A stretch of DNA of 64,000 nucleotides from Polyodon spathula (GCF_017654505.1 NC_054572.1:2607583-2671582); one strand, 5' to 3'; numbered from the stretch's first letter, positions 11,801 through 23,113 are shown. Made by a program: numbers and translations. Notes: a model not told the origin generated them from the sequence alone.

Positions 11801-12767
11801 CGGGACACTAGTGTGGGCCCTGTCTGTACACTTGGTGTTCTGCATGGATTCCAACAGCTTGTCGGAACACTTGCAGTAACATTTTTAAAAGTGCTAAATC
11901 CGAGAACTGTTGGAAACCCTGCAGTTGTAAAATATCACCATAAATCTGCTGTTCATTTTGAAATTAACGTGGAAATGTTTCTTTGCATAATCCCAGGTTC
12001 AGTTGGGTTGAATAGGGTGGTGCTTCAAATCAGCCGTTCTGCAGTGTTGGTGTGAGATTAAATGTGCTCTTCTAACTTTTATAGATCGCCTCGCAGGAGA
12101 AGCTTCAGCCGAAGCCGTAGCAGGTAATTGACTTTTATAAATGCATGAATTAACTGGACTGACTAGTGTTCATAGTTGGTGTAATGATATATCTTTTAAA
12201 CAAATTAAGGGCACTTTTTCATGCTATGTGAATAGTGGATGAATTGCAGTATTTTTTGCTTAGGAGATTGTGGCTGTAATGGAGCTTAAGTCTTCAGCCA
12301 CGTGGGTGCAGGCATACGGGCATGTACACTTGTTCACATTTTTGTTGTCTCCTTTTCTACAAACTAAACTGAAGGCAAATTTACTAATCCTACTTTGTTT
12401 GTTTTCTTTTTCCCCAGGTCTCTTTCCAGAGATAGGAGGAGGGAGAGATCCTTGTCCAGAGAAAGGAACCATAAACCATCACGCTCCTTTTCTAGATCTC
12501 GCAGGTATGTGTCCTGCATTAATCTAGACCCTCAATGAGATGTCCATGTCAGGACGCTAAAATTCATGACTGTGAAGTCAACACTTGTGTGTTACAGATT
12601 TAATTGCCAGAAGTGCCCTTTTGATGGCATGTCTTTGTAACCCCTGGGGAATCAATCTCTGAATTTACTTTGCTAAATGTGTTCGACAGATTGAGTAGGT
12701 TTTGTATCATTTTAACTTTTCTGTTTTTGTCTTTTCCAGCCGTTCCAGGTCCAATGAAAGGAAGTAG
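8675..12767 (+). CDS. SRSF3: SRSF3 (SRp20), serine/arginine-rich splicing factor 3
   Basis: SRSF3 binds pyrimidine-rich RNA and acts in splicing, alternative polyadenylation and mRNA export in the nucleus. Coding exons in phase: 8675-8880, 9423-9557, 12085-12123, 12418-12504 and 12740-12767. They sum to 495 nt, or 164 aa plus stop, the usual length of vertebrate SRSF3. The protein starts [20 protein letters not shown]. The RRM covers about residues 10-83, with RNP2 VYVGNL and RNP1 PGFAFVEF. The rest is an RS domain that includes [11 protein letters not shown] and ends SRSRSNERK. The start is fixed by exon 2 (acceptor at 8666, ATG nine bases in). Every intron has GT-AG ends. The upstream in-frame ATG at 8639 lies before the acceptor and is not used. 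A poison exon sits in the long third intron. Identity is very secure from the near-exact match to the known family sequence. Confidence 0.98.
9423..9557 (+). CDS. SRSF3: SRSF3 coding exon 3 (RRM end, start of RS region)
   Basis: Acceptor CACGCAG|GACCCTG; donor CGCAG|GTACTT. Encodes [20 protein letters not shown] and the Arg/Pro-rich hinge. Enters and leaves in phase 2. Confidence 0.96.
10635..11083 (+). other. SRSF3: SRSF3 poison cassette exon (NMD-inducing)
   Basis: A 449-bp exon flanked by acceptor CCGTTGCAG and donor CTA|GTAAGT in intron 3. When included after exon 3 the frame reads [11 protein letters not shown] and then TGA at 10666-10668, a premature stop far from the last junction. 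In mammals SRSF3 controls its own level by including an ultraconserved cassette of about 456 nt at the same place, which sends the mRNA to nonsense-mediated decay. Position, length, splice phase and the start sequence (AGTCACCATCATGCCTC) all match that element as I remember it. It is pyrimidine- and CAxC-rich, as expected for SRSF3 binding. Boundaries are clear. Function is inferred from the family. Confidence 0.9.
12085..12123 (+). CDS. SRSF3: SRSF3 microexon (RS domain)
   Basis: 39-nt exon between ACTTTTATAG and GTAATTG. It encodes [12 protein letters not shown] and keeps phase 2 at both ends. Confidence 0.93.
12418..12504 (+). CDS. SRSF3: SRSF3 coding exon, central RS domain
   Basis: Acceptor TTTTTCCCCAG; donor CGCAG|GTATGT. 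Encodes [20 protein letters not shown] and the following serine-arginine dipeptides. Confidence 0.95.
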
Positions 12768-13619
12768 AGGAAGGAGTCATGCGGACTTGTGTACAAATAG
12801 TCACCCCTTATTAAATGTTTCACTTGTTAATGACTTTACACTCTATAGATCTGTTTTTTTTTTTAAAAATGTGTTTTAGCTGTTTGATTTGTGTTGTGAA
12901 ACACAGGATAACCAAGGACTTAAGTGGAAAGTCTGTATATAAATGCTTTGTGAAGATTTGAGAGTTGCTGTAACATAATCGGGAAATGCTGTTAATGATG
13001 ATAGGAAAATTGACTTTCTGTGTTCAGACAACATTCTTTTTATATCTTGCACAAAATTAAATGTTTTTCCAAAGCTACAGTGTTTGTAGAAGTTCTGTCC
13101 ACATTCTCCATTCCAAGGGTTATATTTAATAAAATAAACCAAACCCTCAAAGCTGTGGAGTGCACAGCTGCGAGGACAGTATGAATGGAAAGCTACTTTT
13201 ACTATAGCAGGGTAAAAGCCACAGGGTGTTAATAAACACTGTTGCTTTTCTGGTCTCTGGTAGAGCAGTTTTAGAATTGAGATCTGTACAGGGCCATGTT
13301 GGTTTTAAATTATGCTTTGTATCTGAATCTGGATGTGCAGCAGTTGGGATTTGAAGATGGGTGTGAAGTTAATCCTGGAGCAGAGTTGTATTGAAGAATG
13401 AACAGGAATAGAAACGGATGCCCTGACCACCAGAAATTAATTGTTGTGTTTAAAACCGTAACCTGAACTTCAAGCACCTTTTTTACATGCCTTTTGAAAG
13501 CCTGTTAGGGTGACAGATTTTGCTTCTAGAGCAGAGTAATGAAGATGAAAATCTGTTTTGTGACTATTCAGCCTTTTTGTTTTGCAGTTTGTACTATTTG
13601 TAATGTTCTTTCAATTAAA
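12740..13619 (+). other. SRSF3: SRSF3 last exon with 3' UTR and polyadenylation signals
   Basis: The last nine codons end at TAG 12765-12767. The 3' UTR is AT-rich. Overlapping AATAAA signals lie at 13128-13133 and 13133-13138, and an ATTAAA at about 13614-13619. The first pair would give a 3' UTR of about 0.4 kb and the last about 0.85 kb. Which is used cannot be told from sequence alone. Confidence 0.75.
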
Positions 13620-14097
13620 CTGTTTACAGAAAGTTGTCTCCATGATTTATAAAATGGGAATTGTTTTTTTTTTTTGGTTGGTAGGTGTTTCCAGTTCAGA
13701 GTTATTGCCCAAGTAGTGTCAAAGGCATCTGGATAGCACCAAGTTTTTCTAGAGTGTGTGTAAGGACCTTGCAGCTGAACAGGGTGGAATGGTTTGTTTT
13801 AAATCTGCTATTGGGTAACAATAGACCTGATGTATACAATTGTGAAGTGGTGTCAAAGGCAGGGTGTTCAGATATGACCCACCCCAGACATTTAATCTTG
13901 TTTGTTTTTGTGTTTTTTGTTCCAGGTGTCCTGTCTTCAGTGAAATGTTTCAGGCACTTTTATTTTTATCTGAAGGTGCACATGGTGCCCTGCAGCATTC
14001 TATTCTTGGTCCTGTATTGTTTTCCACATATGGGCTACACTTGGGTGATAGTGTCCGTAGATATGAGGTACATTTTCATTATGCTGTGCTCAATTAT

Positions 14098-14330
14098 AAT
14101 AATCTTTATATAGCACCTTCCATAGTGGCCCACCATCACAAAGCGCTTTACAAGATACGAGACTAGGGTGTATGAACGATGCATCGGCTGCAGTCACGAC
14201 GTCTCACCTGAAAGACGGAGCACAAGGAGACTAAGTGACTCAAGTGAGTCAGTGTCTGAACTGGGGTTTGAACCGGGGACTTGCTGTTTACAGGCTTTTT
14301 TCTTTAACCACTGGACCACACAGCCTCCTT
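14098..14330 (-). mobile_element. tRNA-derived SINE (minus orientation)
   Basis: Reading on the minus strand it starts GGAGGCTGTGTGGTCCAGTG, with an A-box-like TGGTCCAGTGG and a B-box GGTTCAAACCC. It ends in TATATAAAGATTATTA. The same element lies in direct orientation at 57186-57410, so it is a dispersed tRNA-headed SINE. It sits just downstream of SRSF3. Confidence 0.85.
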
Positions 14331-14979
14331 TAATTTTGACAAATTATTTCTGAAACCTGGTGCTATCTCAGTTGGAAATAGTCGGACTACCTGTCTTGCT
14401 GGTTATCAAGGGATGTGAACTTTTGAATGTTAAACTGATAACAGATGCTTCTTGGGACACAGAATGAACTCTAGGGTGGAGTTGAAGTAAAGCTGAAATT
14501 AGATTTTGTTCCAGCACTTTAATCCAGAATGTAACAAGGTTTTTTTTTTTTTCTTCCATATTTAAATATTGCTTAACTAAGATGTTCTCTTGCTGTCGAG
14601 ACTGATGCATGCTTTTGTAGCCTGTAGGATTGATTTATTGCAGTGTTCTTTTCTCAGATTTAAAGTTTTGTCTCGGTTGCAGCTTTTGAGAAGTGCTGCT
14701 GCCAGAATTAACAAGAAAAAATAAATTAAATCATTACCCCAGTGTTTGCAGCCTTACTGTATGCTTTAGGATTGATTTTAAGGTTCTGCTTAAAATCTTT
14801 TAATCTTCTGCTTTAAATGCCCCCCACTACTACTTGGCATTAAACAAACGTTACCATGTAACAAAGCATAGTGTGGTGTTGCAGAGTATGTGTAAAACTA
14901 ACTTGTGTGCAGGAATCAATCTAATGGAGCACAAGCAGAAAATGATTTAGCAGAATCTGCTCTTATTTGTTGTCAGAGA

Positions 14980-15093
14980 CGTAAAAACGAGGGTTACTAT
15001 TGTAAGTGACTCTGCAGCAGAAGTGATGCATAGTTCACCCCTTAAGTTGCTTTTGATAAATGTCTGCTAAATGACTATTAATAATAATAACTA
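14980..15093 (+). mobile_element. SINE 3' fragment
   Basis: Contains TGTAAGTGACTCTGCAGCAG, shared with the SINE at 57186, then GATAAATGTCTGCTAAATGA and an AATAATAATAA tail. The last part is the widespread fish SINE/LINE tail (GATAAAAGCGTCTGCTAAATG). The 5' tRNA part is missing or diverged. Confidence 0.7.
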
Positions 15094-15099
15094 ATAATG

Positions 15100-17560
15100 G
15101 TGTTAATGTTACACTTCAGTACAACCAGACTACAGTTTAGTATGCTTCTGGTATTGCTGAATTGCATAGCACGAGCAGTTCAAACAAAATGCTAAACTAT
15201 TCAGAAGAGACAATTTCATACAGAGGTGATGGAATCAGAGTTTAAAAGCAGCTTTTAAAGATGAATGTAGCTAATCCAAAGAAAGCAGCATTGCTAATAA
15301 AGTAGCCACACACTGTATTTAGAAAGCGTTCAATAACTGCAATGTGACTGATGAATGGATGCACAGAAGAATATATTCATAAAACAATCACACTTAAAAC
15401 CTGCTAATTTAACAAATGAGAATAAGACTGTTGTGATATAACACTCCTCTAGAAGACTCCACCGTCACCTGGCTGTGTGCCCTTGTGACCGACAGCAATC
15501 TAGTTATCTCCTCTCTCTAATGCCTTATTGCTCATTGGAACTCTATATATGCACATGACATGCCAACGCCAAATGACTGATTCAAAACAAAACAAGGGTG
15601 TGATAGTTTCCATATGACCACTCCTGTAATAATGTAGCTTTTCAAGTTTGCGTCATATTTCAAAGAAAGGTCTCCCACTCCTTCGGTTTCCATCAGAAGT
15701 GAAGGCTGTATTTACAAAATAAAAAAGCAGTGAAATGTGTCCTGGTGTGTGCATCTTGCAACCAGGGCTCCTGGCTAGGAGTCTCTCCTGTGATTCATTC
15801 AAGTTCGCCCCTCCTCTCCCCTGCTGCACTCTCTAAGCTGTCAGCAGTCTGAGGAATCAGAAAGGATTCCTGAAAAAACCTTGTGATCAACCAGCTCCTG
15901 CAGGAGATCATTTCTGCACACTGCTTTTCTCCCATTAGGGGGCGCCTGTTGTCTAACTGGATCGACTGCGGCTGTACCCCCAGATTAGAGACCAATATCC
16001 AATAGCAGCCTGGTTACACTGGGCCTCACAGCAGTCAAAAGCTCTGTGCTTTCTCCTCACACGTTCACTCCTTCCCCGCCCTGGCAGATATGAGTCAGGG
16101 AGTTGCCATGACCACCAGTCTACGGTATAGAACAAACAAACTGTCCAGAAGCAGGGTTTACAGATGTATGTTTTTTGTGTAACAGTCTGGTATTTTCTGT
16201 GCCGTGGTTGTGGCACAGAGTCATGGACCACGTGTCTCTCATACATTCCAGGAAGCCCGGCTTGTTTTCCTGGTAAAAATAGACTGATCTGACAGAACTG
16301 CCCTGTAGGAGCTGGAAGTACTTCTGGCATAGATGCATTACAGGATCAAAATGATGAGGCCCATTCACACAGCTCTGCCACGGGGACTTGTTAAAGAATT
16401 ATTCTTTTTTTGTTTAAGATTGTTTTGATGGATTTAAGACGCTAACACAGATCTGTGTAATGCACCAAGACAGGCAAATGACTGATAAAGATTTCTGAAA
16501 CATTGTTCAGTTCTCCTGTATGTTTTCAAGTGGCTACCTCTAATCAAGTTGCAAGTGTATTTCTCTGGCGCTCTTTGCTTTGATAAGCGAAGTCTCTTAA
16601 TCTACAGTTGAAAAGCTGATATGAACACATGAAATCTGCTTCTATAGAACCTGTGGTGTCTGAACGGTTGAGAATGCTGTGTCCTTGATATTGCAAGTGT
16701 GTGATCTACACTCTACACAAGTGATCTACACAAGTGTAGCTGGTGTTCATAGATTCCAATGGGGATGCACAATACATCGCCTGGTGATCCTGGTTTGAGT
16801 CACAGCAGTTCCTAATAAAATGGCCGCACCCTGGCTTCATCGTTTCATTGAACTACACGTCAGTGGCACATACACTCTCCCAGGGTTTCATACCCACCCC
16901 ACTTTGACCCACTAACCCATAACGAGACTAGATGAAGTCGGGGATCGTCCTCTCTCTCGGTCTCACGTACCCTGTCAACGTGAGCGCCAACCCAAACAAG
17001 TAAACAGTCAGGAGGCGCCCCGCTTCCTGTAAACACGATCCAAGTTGCTCCTTCGTGGAGCAGCTGTGAAGCGTGAAGAGGAGTCATTAAGAGCACAAGC
17101 GACCCCAATCAGCTATTGTTCGGTCTTCTTGCTCCCTAATAGACTGGTGTTGTTTTGCGATGGGGACTTGCGAAGGAGCCCGGGACCGTCAAGAATCAAA
17201 TTCCTGGGAAACAGACTGCCCCCCACCTCCCTCTGCTCACTCTAATATAAACAACCCCGACTCCGCCAACACGTGGACGAGCCTGGGCGGGGACTGATCA
17301 ACTTTCCGCGGGATGGGGCGGGACTAGAACAGGGGCTTAAGGGACTGACTGGGAATATACAGCACTGTACAAACACGTACTGTTTATGTTTCTTATGATG
17401 CAAGTGAGAGTGAGAATTAATATAGGGTAGCCTTCACAGTACGAGGCTATATGGTTCTGGGTCTAGAACTGACCGTGCTGGGAAGCAGCTCCAGTGCTGG
17501 GAGAGGTGTGATCCCCATTCTCAGCAAGAACAGAGGATGACCTTCAGCTCCACCTCTGAT
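15100..17560. other. Intergenic region between SRSF3 and CDKN1A, first part
   Basis: I see no supported exon. A short GC-rich patch at about 17260-17340 carries two GC-box-like words (GGGCGGGGAC near 17286, GGGGCGGGAC near 17314) and an ACGTGGACG word, so it could be a small promoter or enhancer. The minus-strand open frames near 15953-16368 overlap each other without splice signals or recognisable domains. Confidence 0.4.
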
Positions 17561-18077
17561 TGATCTGGGGCTGTGTGATCTGTGTACTGATCTGGGGCTG
17601 TGTGATCTGTGTATTGATCTGGGGCTGTGTGATCTGTGTACTGATCTGGGGCTGTGTGATCTGTGTATTGATCTGGGGCTGTGTGATCTGTATATTGATC
17701 TGGGGCTGTGTGATCTGTGTATTGATCTGGGGCTGTGTGATCTGTGTATTGATCTGGGGCTGTGTGATCTGTGTATTGATCTGGGGCTGTGTGATCTGTG
17801 TATTGATCTGGGGCTGTGTGATCTGTGTATTGATCTGGGGCTGTGTGATCTGTGTATTGATCTGGGGCTGTGTGATCTGTGTATTGATCTGGGGCTGTGT
17901 GATCTGTGTATTGATCTGGGGCTGTGTGATCTGTGTATTGATCTGGGGCTGTGTGATCTGTGTATTGATCTGGGGCTGTGTGATCTGTGTATTGATCTGG
18001 GGCTGTGTGATCTGTGTATTGATCTGGGGCTGTGTGATCTGTGTATTGATCTGGGGCTGTGTGATCTGTATATTGAT
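17560..18077. repeat. 27-bp minisatellite, about 19 copies
   Basis: The unit starts TTGATCTGGGGCTGTGTGAT and ends CTGTGTA. It is highly homogeneous, with only C/T and G/A changes in a few copies. Because 27 is a multiple of three, both strands stay open for about 180 codons (9-residue repeats); these are not genes. Confidence 0.97.
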
Positions 18078-18441
18078 AACTTTTATCACCCCTGTCTTGT
18101 ACTCGCCTGTCTTAGCTGGAGTTTGTTTTTAATCTTCAATAAAACTGTAATCGTATTCATAACAGTAGCGTATAAAGAACACGTTCAGTTAAACAGACAT
18201 ATTTATCCCACCCACTCATACCAATGCGTTACCTGCTATATGTTTGTTTATTTAGATAAATCTGTCTATAGTTACACTGGCTTTATTTAGATCAAACTAA
18301 CGTACTCCTTATTTAATAAGCCTGGTTAACGACCCGCTAACCCTTGTATTATTATTATCATTAAATATGGTTACAGTAACAATTAATTCGCGCCTGTTTT
18401 TTTGTTAAAGTTACCAATATTATCTCATCGATCGCGCCCTA

Positions 18442-18449
18442 TATAAATA
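18442..18449 (+). promoter_or_regulatory. TATA box of a possible unannotated promoter
   Basis: A consensus TATAAATA lies about 40 bases before CAGAGGGGCG and just ahead of the GC-rich GGGTC array. No coding exon follows that I can support. It could drive a non-coding transcript in the SRSF3-CDKN1A interval, or be chance. Confidence 0.3.
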
Positions 18450-18624
18450 CTATGGTGGTAGTTTTCAGAGGGGCGTACAGAAAAAAAAAATGTTTAAGAT
18501 GTCCCAGGATGAAATCCGAGTTTCCACTTGGATCTCTGACAAGGGTTCCCGTCTGCTAGAGGAAAGGCGCTCACGCGTGCTGTGCCGTGTTTACGAGGCA
18601 GTAAACACGATTCCCTGCGTGTGC

Positions 18625-19413
18625 CCGCCCAGCCCAGCCCAGCCCCTCAGAGGATTTTGCCCAGCCCAGCCCAGCCCAGCCCCTCGGAGGATTTTGCCCG
18701 CCTTTCGGTCGGTCGTCAGCCGGGTCGGGGAGCCTCCTAAAACGGGTCGGGTCGGGTCCGGTTCTGGTCGGGTCAGGGAGCCTCCTAAAAACGGGCGGGT
18801 CGGGTCGGGTCGTGGGAGCCTCCTAACAAACGATTTTCCCGCGTCGGGCCCCTCCCAGCCCCTCGGGTCGGGTCGGTCGAGCCCTCCTAAACAAGTCGCC
18901 GCCCCTCCTAAAAATTTTTTCGGGCCGGGTCGGGTCGGGTCGGGGAGAGCCTCCTAAAAAGGGCGGGTCGGGTCGGGTCGGGCCGGTCCCGGGAGCCTCC
19001 TACCCGCCCCCGGGCGGATTTTTCCCCGGGTCGAGTCGGGTCGGTCGGGGAGCCCCCCTATTTTTCCCCGCCCAGCGGGTCGGAGAGCCTCCTAAAACGG
19101 GCCCCGTCGGGTCGGGTCGGGGAGCCTCCTAAAAACGGGCCGGGTCGGGTCGGGTCGGGTCGGGGAAGCCTCCTAAACGGGAGCGGGGTAAGCGGGGCCC
19201 CTCCCGGTCAGGGGTCGGGGCTCAGGGAGCCTCCTAAAACGGCGGGCGGGTCGGGTCGGTTCGGGGAGCCCTCCCTAAAACGGGCTCGGTAGGCGGGGGC
19301 CCGCCCAAAACCGCCCCTCGGAGGGGCGGGGAGCCTCCTAACGGGCGCCCAGCCCAGCCCAGCCCCTCAGAGGATTTTGCCCAGCCCAGCCCAGCCCAGC
19401 CCCTCGGAGGATT
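18625..19413. repeat. GC-rich GGGTC array bounded by exact direct repeats
   Basis: The core (about 18715-19340) is an irregular array of GGGTCGGGTCGGG runs alternating with GAGCCTCCTAAAA. A block of about 67 bp, made of CCCAG repeats followed by CCCCTCAGAGGATTTTGC and CCCCTCGGAGGAT, occurs at 18627-18693 and again, apparently identical, exactly 720 bases later at 19347-19413. The core has many runs of three or more G at short spacing, so it fits quadruplex-forming DNA. It is strikingly GC- and CpG-rich compared with the AT-rich surroundings. Confidence 0.85.
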
Positions 19414-19560
19414 CCGCCCCTTTCATGGCGTGCTTGAGCGTGGTAGTATTTTCTGGAAGTGAGAAGTGAATTAGTTTGGTGGCGCTCGGGAAAGCCAGCA
19501 CAAAGTCGCGGGGAAAGAGGATCTGTTCGGAATAACTTCAGCTGCTCTTCAAACAAAACG

Positions 19561-19574
19561 CTTGCCACGGCAAC
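19561..19574. promoter_or_regulatory. RFX X-box-like palindrome
   Basis: CTTGCCACGGCAAC matches the imperfect palindrome bound by RFX factors (GTTGCCATGGCAAC) at all but two positions. It lies just downstream of the GC-rich array. Binding is inferred only. Confidence 0.3.
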
Positions 19575-20814
19575 GGAGCACACACCAGCCCATTCATGCA
19601 CGCATTCGTCGATGCTAATTGTTATTTCAATGTAAGTATATGATCTAATTATACTGATACATATAGTTTGTTTTTTCTGTTTCTGTTAAATTAGACTACA
19701 TCTACTTTTTTTTTTAGTTTAAAGATTAATTATTACGGTCCGTACTTGTTTCCAGCTGCCTGTCAATCTGAAAACACCTGGGTCTATAATGAGTGACACT
19801 AATTCTGTTCTGTTTGGAGAATAGCATTGGGGGTTTATATTATAGACGAATATGAATTGAATGGTTGACATTGTTTATTATTATTATTTTTTATTTTTTT
19901 ATTTTTTAATGTTCTATGATTTTAAATGAGTTTTGATCCTTTTTTAAATTATCTAATCTGAATACAGTTGCTGTATTTCTATGTATTGATTTTTGTCTTC
20001 TGTAGTTTAAACTTTGTTTTTTCCGGATATCTTATCAATAATTAGTGTTACACAGTTTAAATCAGATTACACAATACACCGGGAAGGGCGGTGCTCTACA
20101 ATGCTGTGTACAGTGAGAATGTTTCACCTGGATTTGTACCACCGTTCAGCTGATTGCATGAAGATTTTCGATGTTATTTTGTACAAGTTACATTTCGGAG
20201 TCTGAGTCCTCTCTCAGAATCCCAAGAAAGGGGGCGGGTCCATATTACACAAGGAATACATCAGACGGCTGCAGCACCAATCATATCCACTACTGATACT
20301 CTGGGCAAAACAGTACTGTTCATTGTAGCAGTAGCGGATAGCACAATCCGCGTCACTTTGAAATGTCGGAGCAAGTAAAGAAAAATAAAGTTTAAAAAAA
20401 AAAAAAAAAGTTTCCTCTAATAAAAAAAAAAAAAAAAATCAAAATAATAACAGGTCACTTTTGTTATCTAAACAAGGTGGGATGCATGTATGACATTGCT
20501 ATTTGTTTATTTCACCTTCTAATTGTATAAGCTCTGTATTTTTTATTTTCCAAACATTTGTCTAATAACCATAGTAGCAAGGCTATTGATTTGAATGCAC
20601 GTTGGATGATGGTTGTTATCGGTGATATAGAGGGTACGGCTTACCTGTGAAAACCAGCCTTGCCTAACAAGGAAGGAGGAAGCAGGTAACCTTTCCAGGA
20701 CAGCACCCATTGTGAGGTCATCGCTGCTTCACTGAGCGTTCCGAGAAAGAGGTCTATACATTGAGACATGAACCCAGCACGTCAATGGCATGACTGGCAC
20801 TGAGTCATCAGCCA

Positions 20815-20815
20815 G

Positions 20816-20886
<71 letters not shown>

Positions 20887-20893
20887 CAGTCCA

Positions 20894-20925
<32 letters not shown>

Positions 20926-20955
20926 GTTTTTTGTTTTTTTTTTTTTTTTTTTTTT

Positions 20956-21012
<57 letters not shown>
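20815..21012. repeat. Compound (TA)n-(CA)n and poly-T tract
   Basis: TA repeats (about 20815-20831) run into CA repeats (to about 20880). After a short spacer comes a nearly pure T tract of about 115 bases (20897-21012) broken by a few G and C. Such a tract is prone to assembly error. Confidence 0.9.
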
Positions 21013-21014
<2 letters not shown>

Positions 21015-21083
21015 GCTTTTCTAGAATAGATAGACATGACGAGACTAATTACTGTCTGGAGAATGAGCGTGCAGGAAATCCAA

Positions 21084-22365
21084 TAGAATTCAATTGAGAC
21101 TCGAGCCTCTGTTATATACACTAGAATTCAAATGAGACTCGAGCCTCTATTATATACCTTAGAATTCAAATGAGACTCGATCCTCTATTATATACACTAG
21201 AATTCAAATGAGCCTCGAGCCTCTGTTATATACTCTAGAATTCAAATGAGACTCGATCCTCTGTTATATACACTAGAATTCAAATGAGACTCGAGCCTCT
21301 ATTATATACCTTAGAATTCAAATGAGACTCGATCCTCTATTATATACACTAGAATTCAAATGAGACTCGATCCTCTATTATATATACTAGAATTCAAATG
21401 AGACTCGATCCTCTATTATATACACTAGAATTCAAATGAGCCTCGAGCCTCTGTTATATACACTAGAATTCAAATGAGCCTCGAGCCTCTGTTATATACA
21501 CTAGAATTCAAATGAGACTCGAGTCTCTGTTATATACACTAGAATTCAAATGAGACTCGAGCCTCTGTTATATACACTAAAATTCAAATGAGCCTCGAGC
21601 CTCTGTTATATACACTAGAATTCAAATGAGACTCGAGTCTCTGTTATATACACTAGAATTCAAATGAGACTCGAGCCTCTGTTATATACACTAGAATTCA
21701 AATGAGCCTCGAGCCTCTGTTATATACACTAAAATTCAAATGAGCCTCGAGCCTCTGTTATATACACTAGAATTCAAATGAGACTCGAGCCTCTGTTATA
21801 TACACTAGAATTCAAATGAGACTCGATCCTCTGTTATATACACTAGAATTCAAATGAGCCTCGAGCCTCTGTTATATACACTAAAATTCAAATGAGCCTC
21901 GAGCCTCTGTTATATACACTAGAATTCAAATGAGACTCGAGCCTCTGTTATATACACTAGAATTCAAATGAGACTCGAGCCTCTGTTATATACTCTAGAA
22001 TTCAAATGAGACTCGATCCTCTATTATATATACTAGAATTCAAATGAGACTCGATCCTCTATTATATACACTAGAATTCAAATGAGACTCGAGCCTCTGT
22101 TATATACACTAGAATTCAAATGAGACTTGATCCTCTATTATATACACTAGAATTCAAATGAGACTCGAGCCTCTGTTATATACACTAGAATTCAAATGAG
22201 ACTCGAGCCTCTGTTATATACACTAGAATTCAAATGAGACTCGATCCTCTATTATATACACTAGAATTCAAATGAGACTCGATCCTCTGTTATATACTCT
22301 AGAATTCAAATGAGACTCGATCCTCTATTATATATACTAGAATTCAAATGAGACTCGATCCTCTA
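21084..22365. repeat. 38-bp minisatellite, about 34 copies
   Basis: The unit starts GAATTCAAATGAGACTCGAG and continues CCTCTGTTATATACACTA. Each unit carries the self-complementary words GAATTC and, in most copies, CTCGAG and TATATA. Variant positions (GACTCGAG, GACTCGAT, GCCTCGAG; CTCTG or CTCTA) recur in patterns that suggest higher-order duplication. No gene overlaps it. Confidence 0.97.
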
Positions 22366-22494
22366 TATGATTTCTGTTTCGACAGATTAAGCAGAAGCTG
22401 GTATTAATGAAAATGTTCCTGGCTGCTGGTGATTCTAGGGTTAGTTTTAAAGAGTGTCTCAAACATTATTTAACCTTCCAAAATGTACTACTAC

Positions 22495-22495
<1 letters not shown>

Positions 22496-22552
<57 letters not shown>
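22496..22552. repeat. (ATC)n microsatellite
   Basis: About 19 uninterrupted TCA/ATC triplets, just after the 38-bp array and upstream of CDKN1A. Confidence 0.95.
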
Positions 22553-22553
<1 letters not shown>

Positions 22554-22980
22554 AATTTATGAACTGGAGCCAGTATTAATGTCAGATCTTTGACTGATAG
22601 GAACGTCCATATGTATGCATTGGAGGGTGGTTAGCGAATGTGATATGCAGTACTGTATCTGGCAGATGTAACACGGTAACATATTTTTTAGTTCATAGAT
22701 TAAAATAAAAGTCAAACAGTTCCCATGCCGTCACAAAGGTGCTGTTGCTGCCTTGTTTTCAAACACATCGGGCGGCTGGCCCTTCAAGCAAATGAATGAC
22801 TGTAAACTGCCCAGTCCAGCTTGCTGGAATTCTGTCCGAGTGCAATTGGAAAGGTCTGTAAGAGACGGAGAGTCTAGAGTGACTTACAGGTACAGCAACT
22901 ACCCAGCTGAGCGGACCTGCCACCCTACAGTGAAAGATCCACAGAGAGAGAACCAGCGCTGGTCAAGCCCAGGGAGCGTG

Positions 22981-23113
22981 AAACATGCCCAGGCAGAGAG
23001 AGATCCAGCGCTGGACAAGCCCAGGGAAAGCGAAACATACAAGCAGGAATATCCAGCAGGGCTGCGGGACTTGCCCTTGCATGTTTGTATAGGGAATGTG
23101 TTCAGGCATGTAG
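22981..23113 (+). promoter_or_regulatory. CDKN1A: Cluster of p53-type half-sites upstream of CDKN1A
   Basis: AAACATGCCC at 22981-22990 is a perfect p53 half-site (RRRCWWGYYY). TTGCATGTTT (23077-23086) and AGGCATGTAG (23104-23113) keep the CATG core with two mismatches each. p21 is the classic p53 target and its vertebrate promoters carry such sites. No two perfect half-sites are adjacent here, so a strong full element is not shown. Confidence 0.4.

Noticed and set aside
15953..16368. Overlapping minus-strand frames of 125 and 82 codons
   Set aside because: No family resemblance or splice signals were seen; two overlapping frames cannot be told apart and both are likely chance.
17544..18132. 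180-190-codon frames on both strands
   Set aside because: The 27-bp period keeps both strands open; nine-residue repeats (LIWGCVICV or QITQPQINT) have no start or splice context.
18490..18957. 155-codon frame starting MFKMSQDEIR
   Set aside because: Most of it runs through the GGGTC array; the short unique start has no recognisable domain or splice site.
21084..22365. CRISPR-like array
   Set aside because: Units are head-to-tail with no unique spacers, in a vertebrate genome; the same applies to the 44-, 34- and 37-bp arrays.
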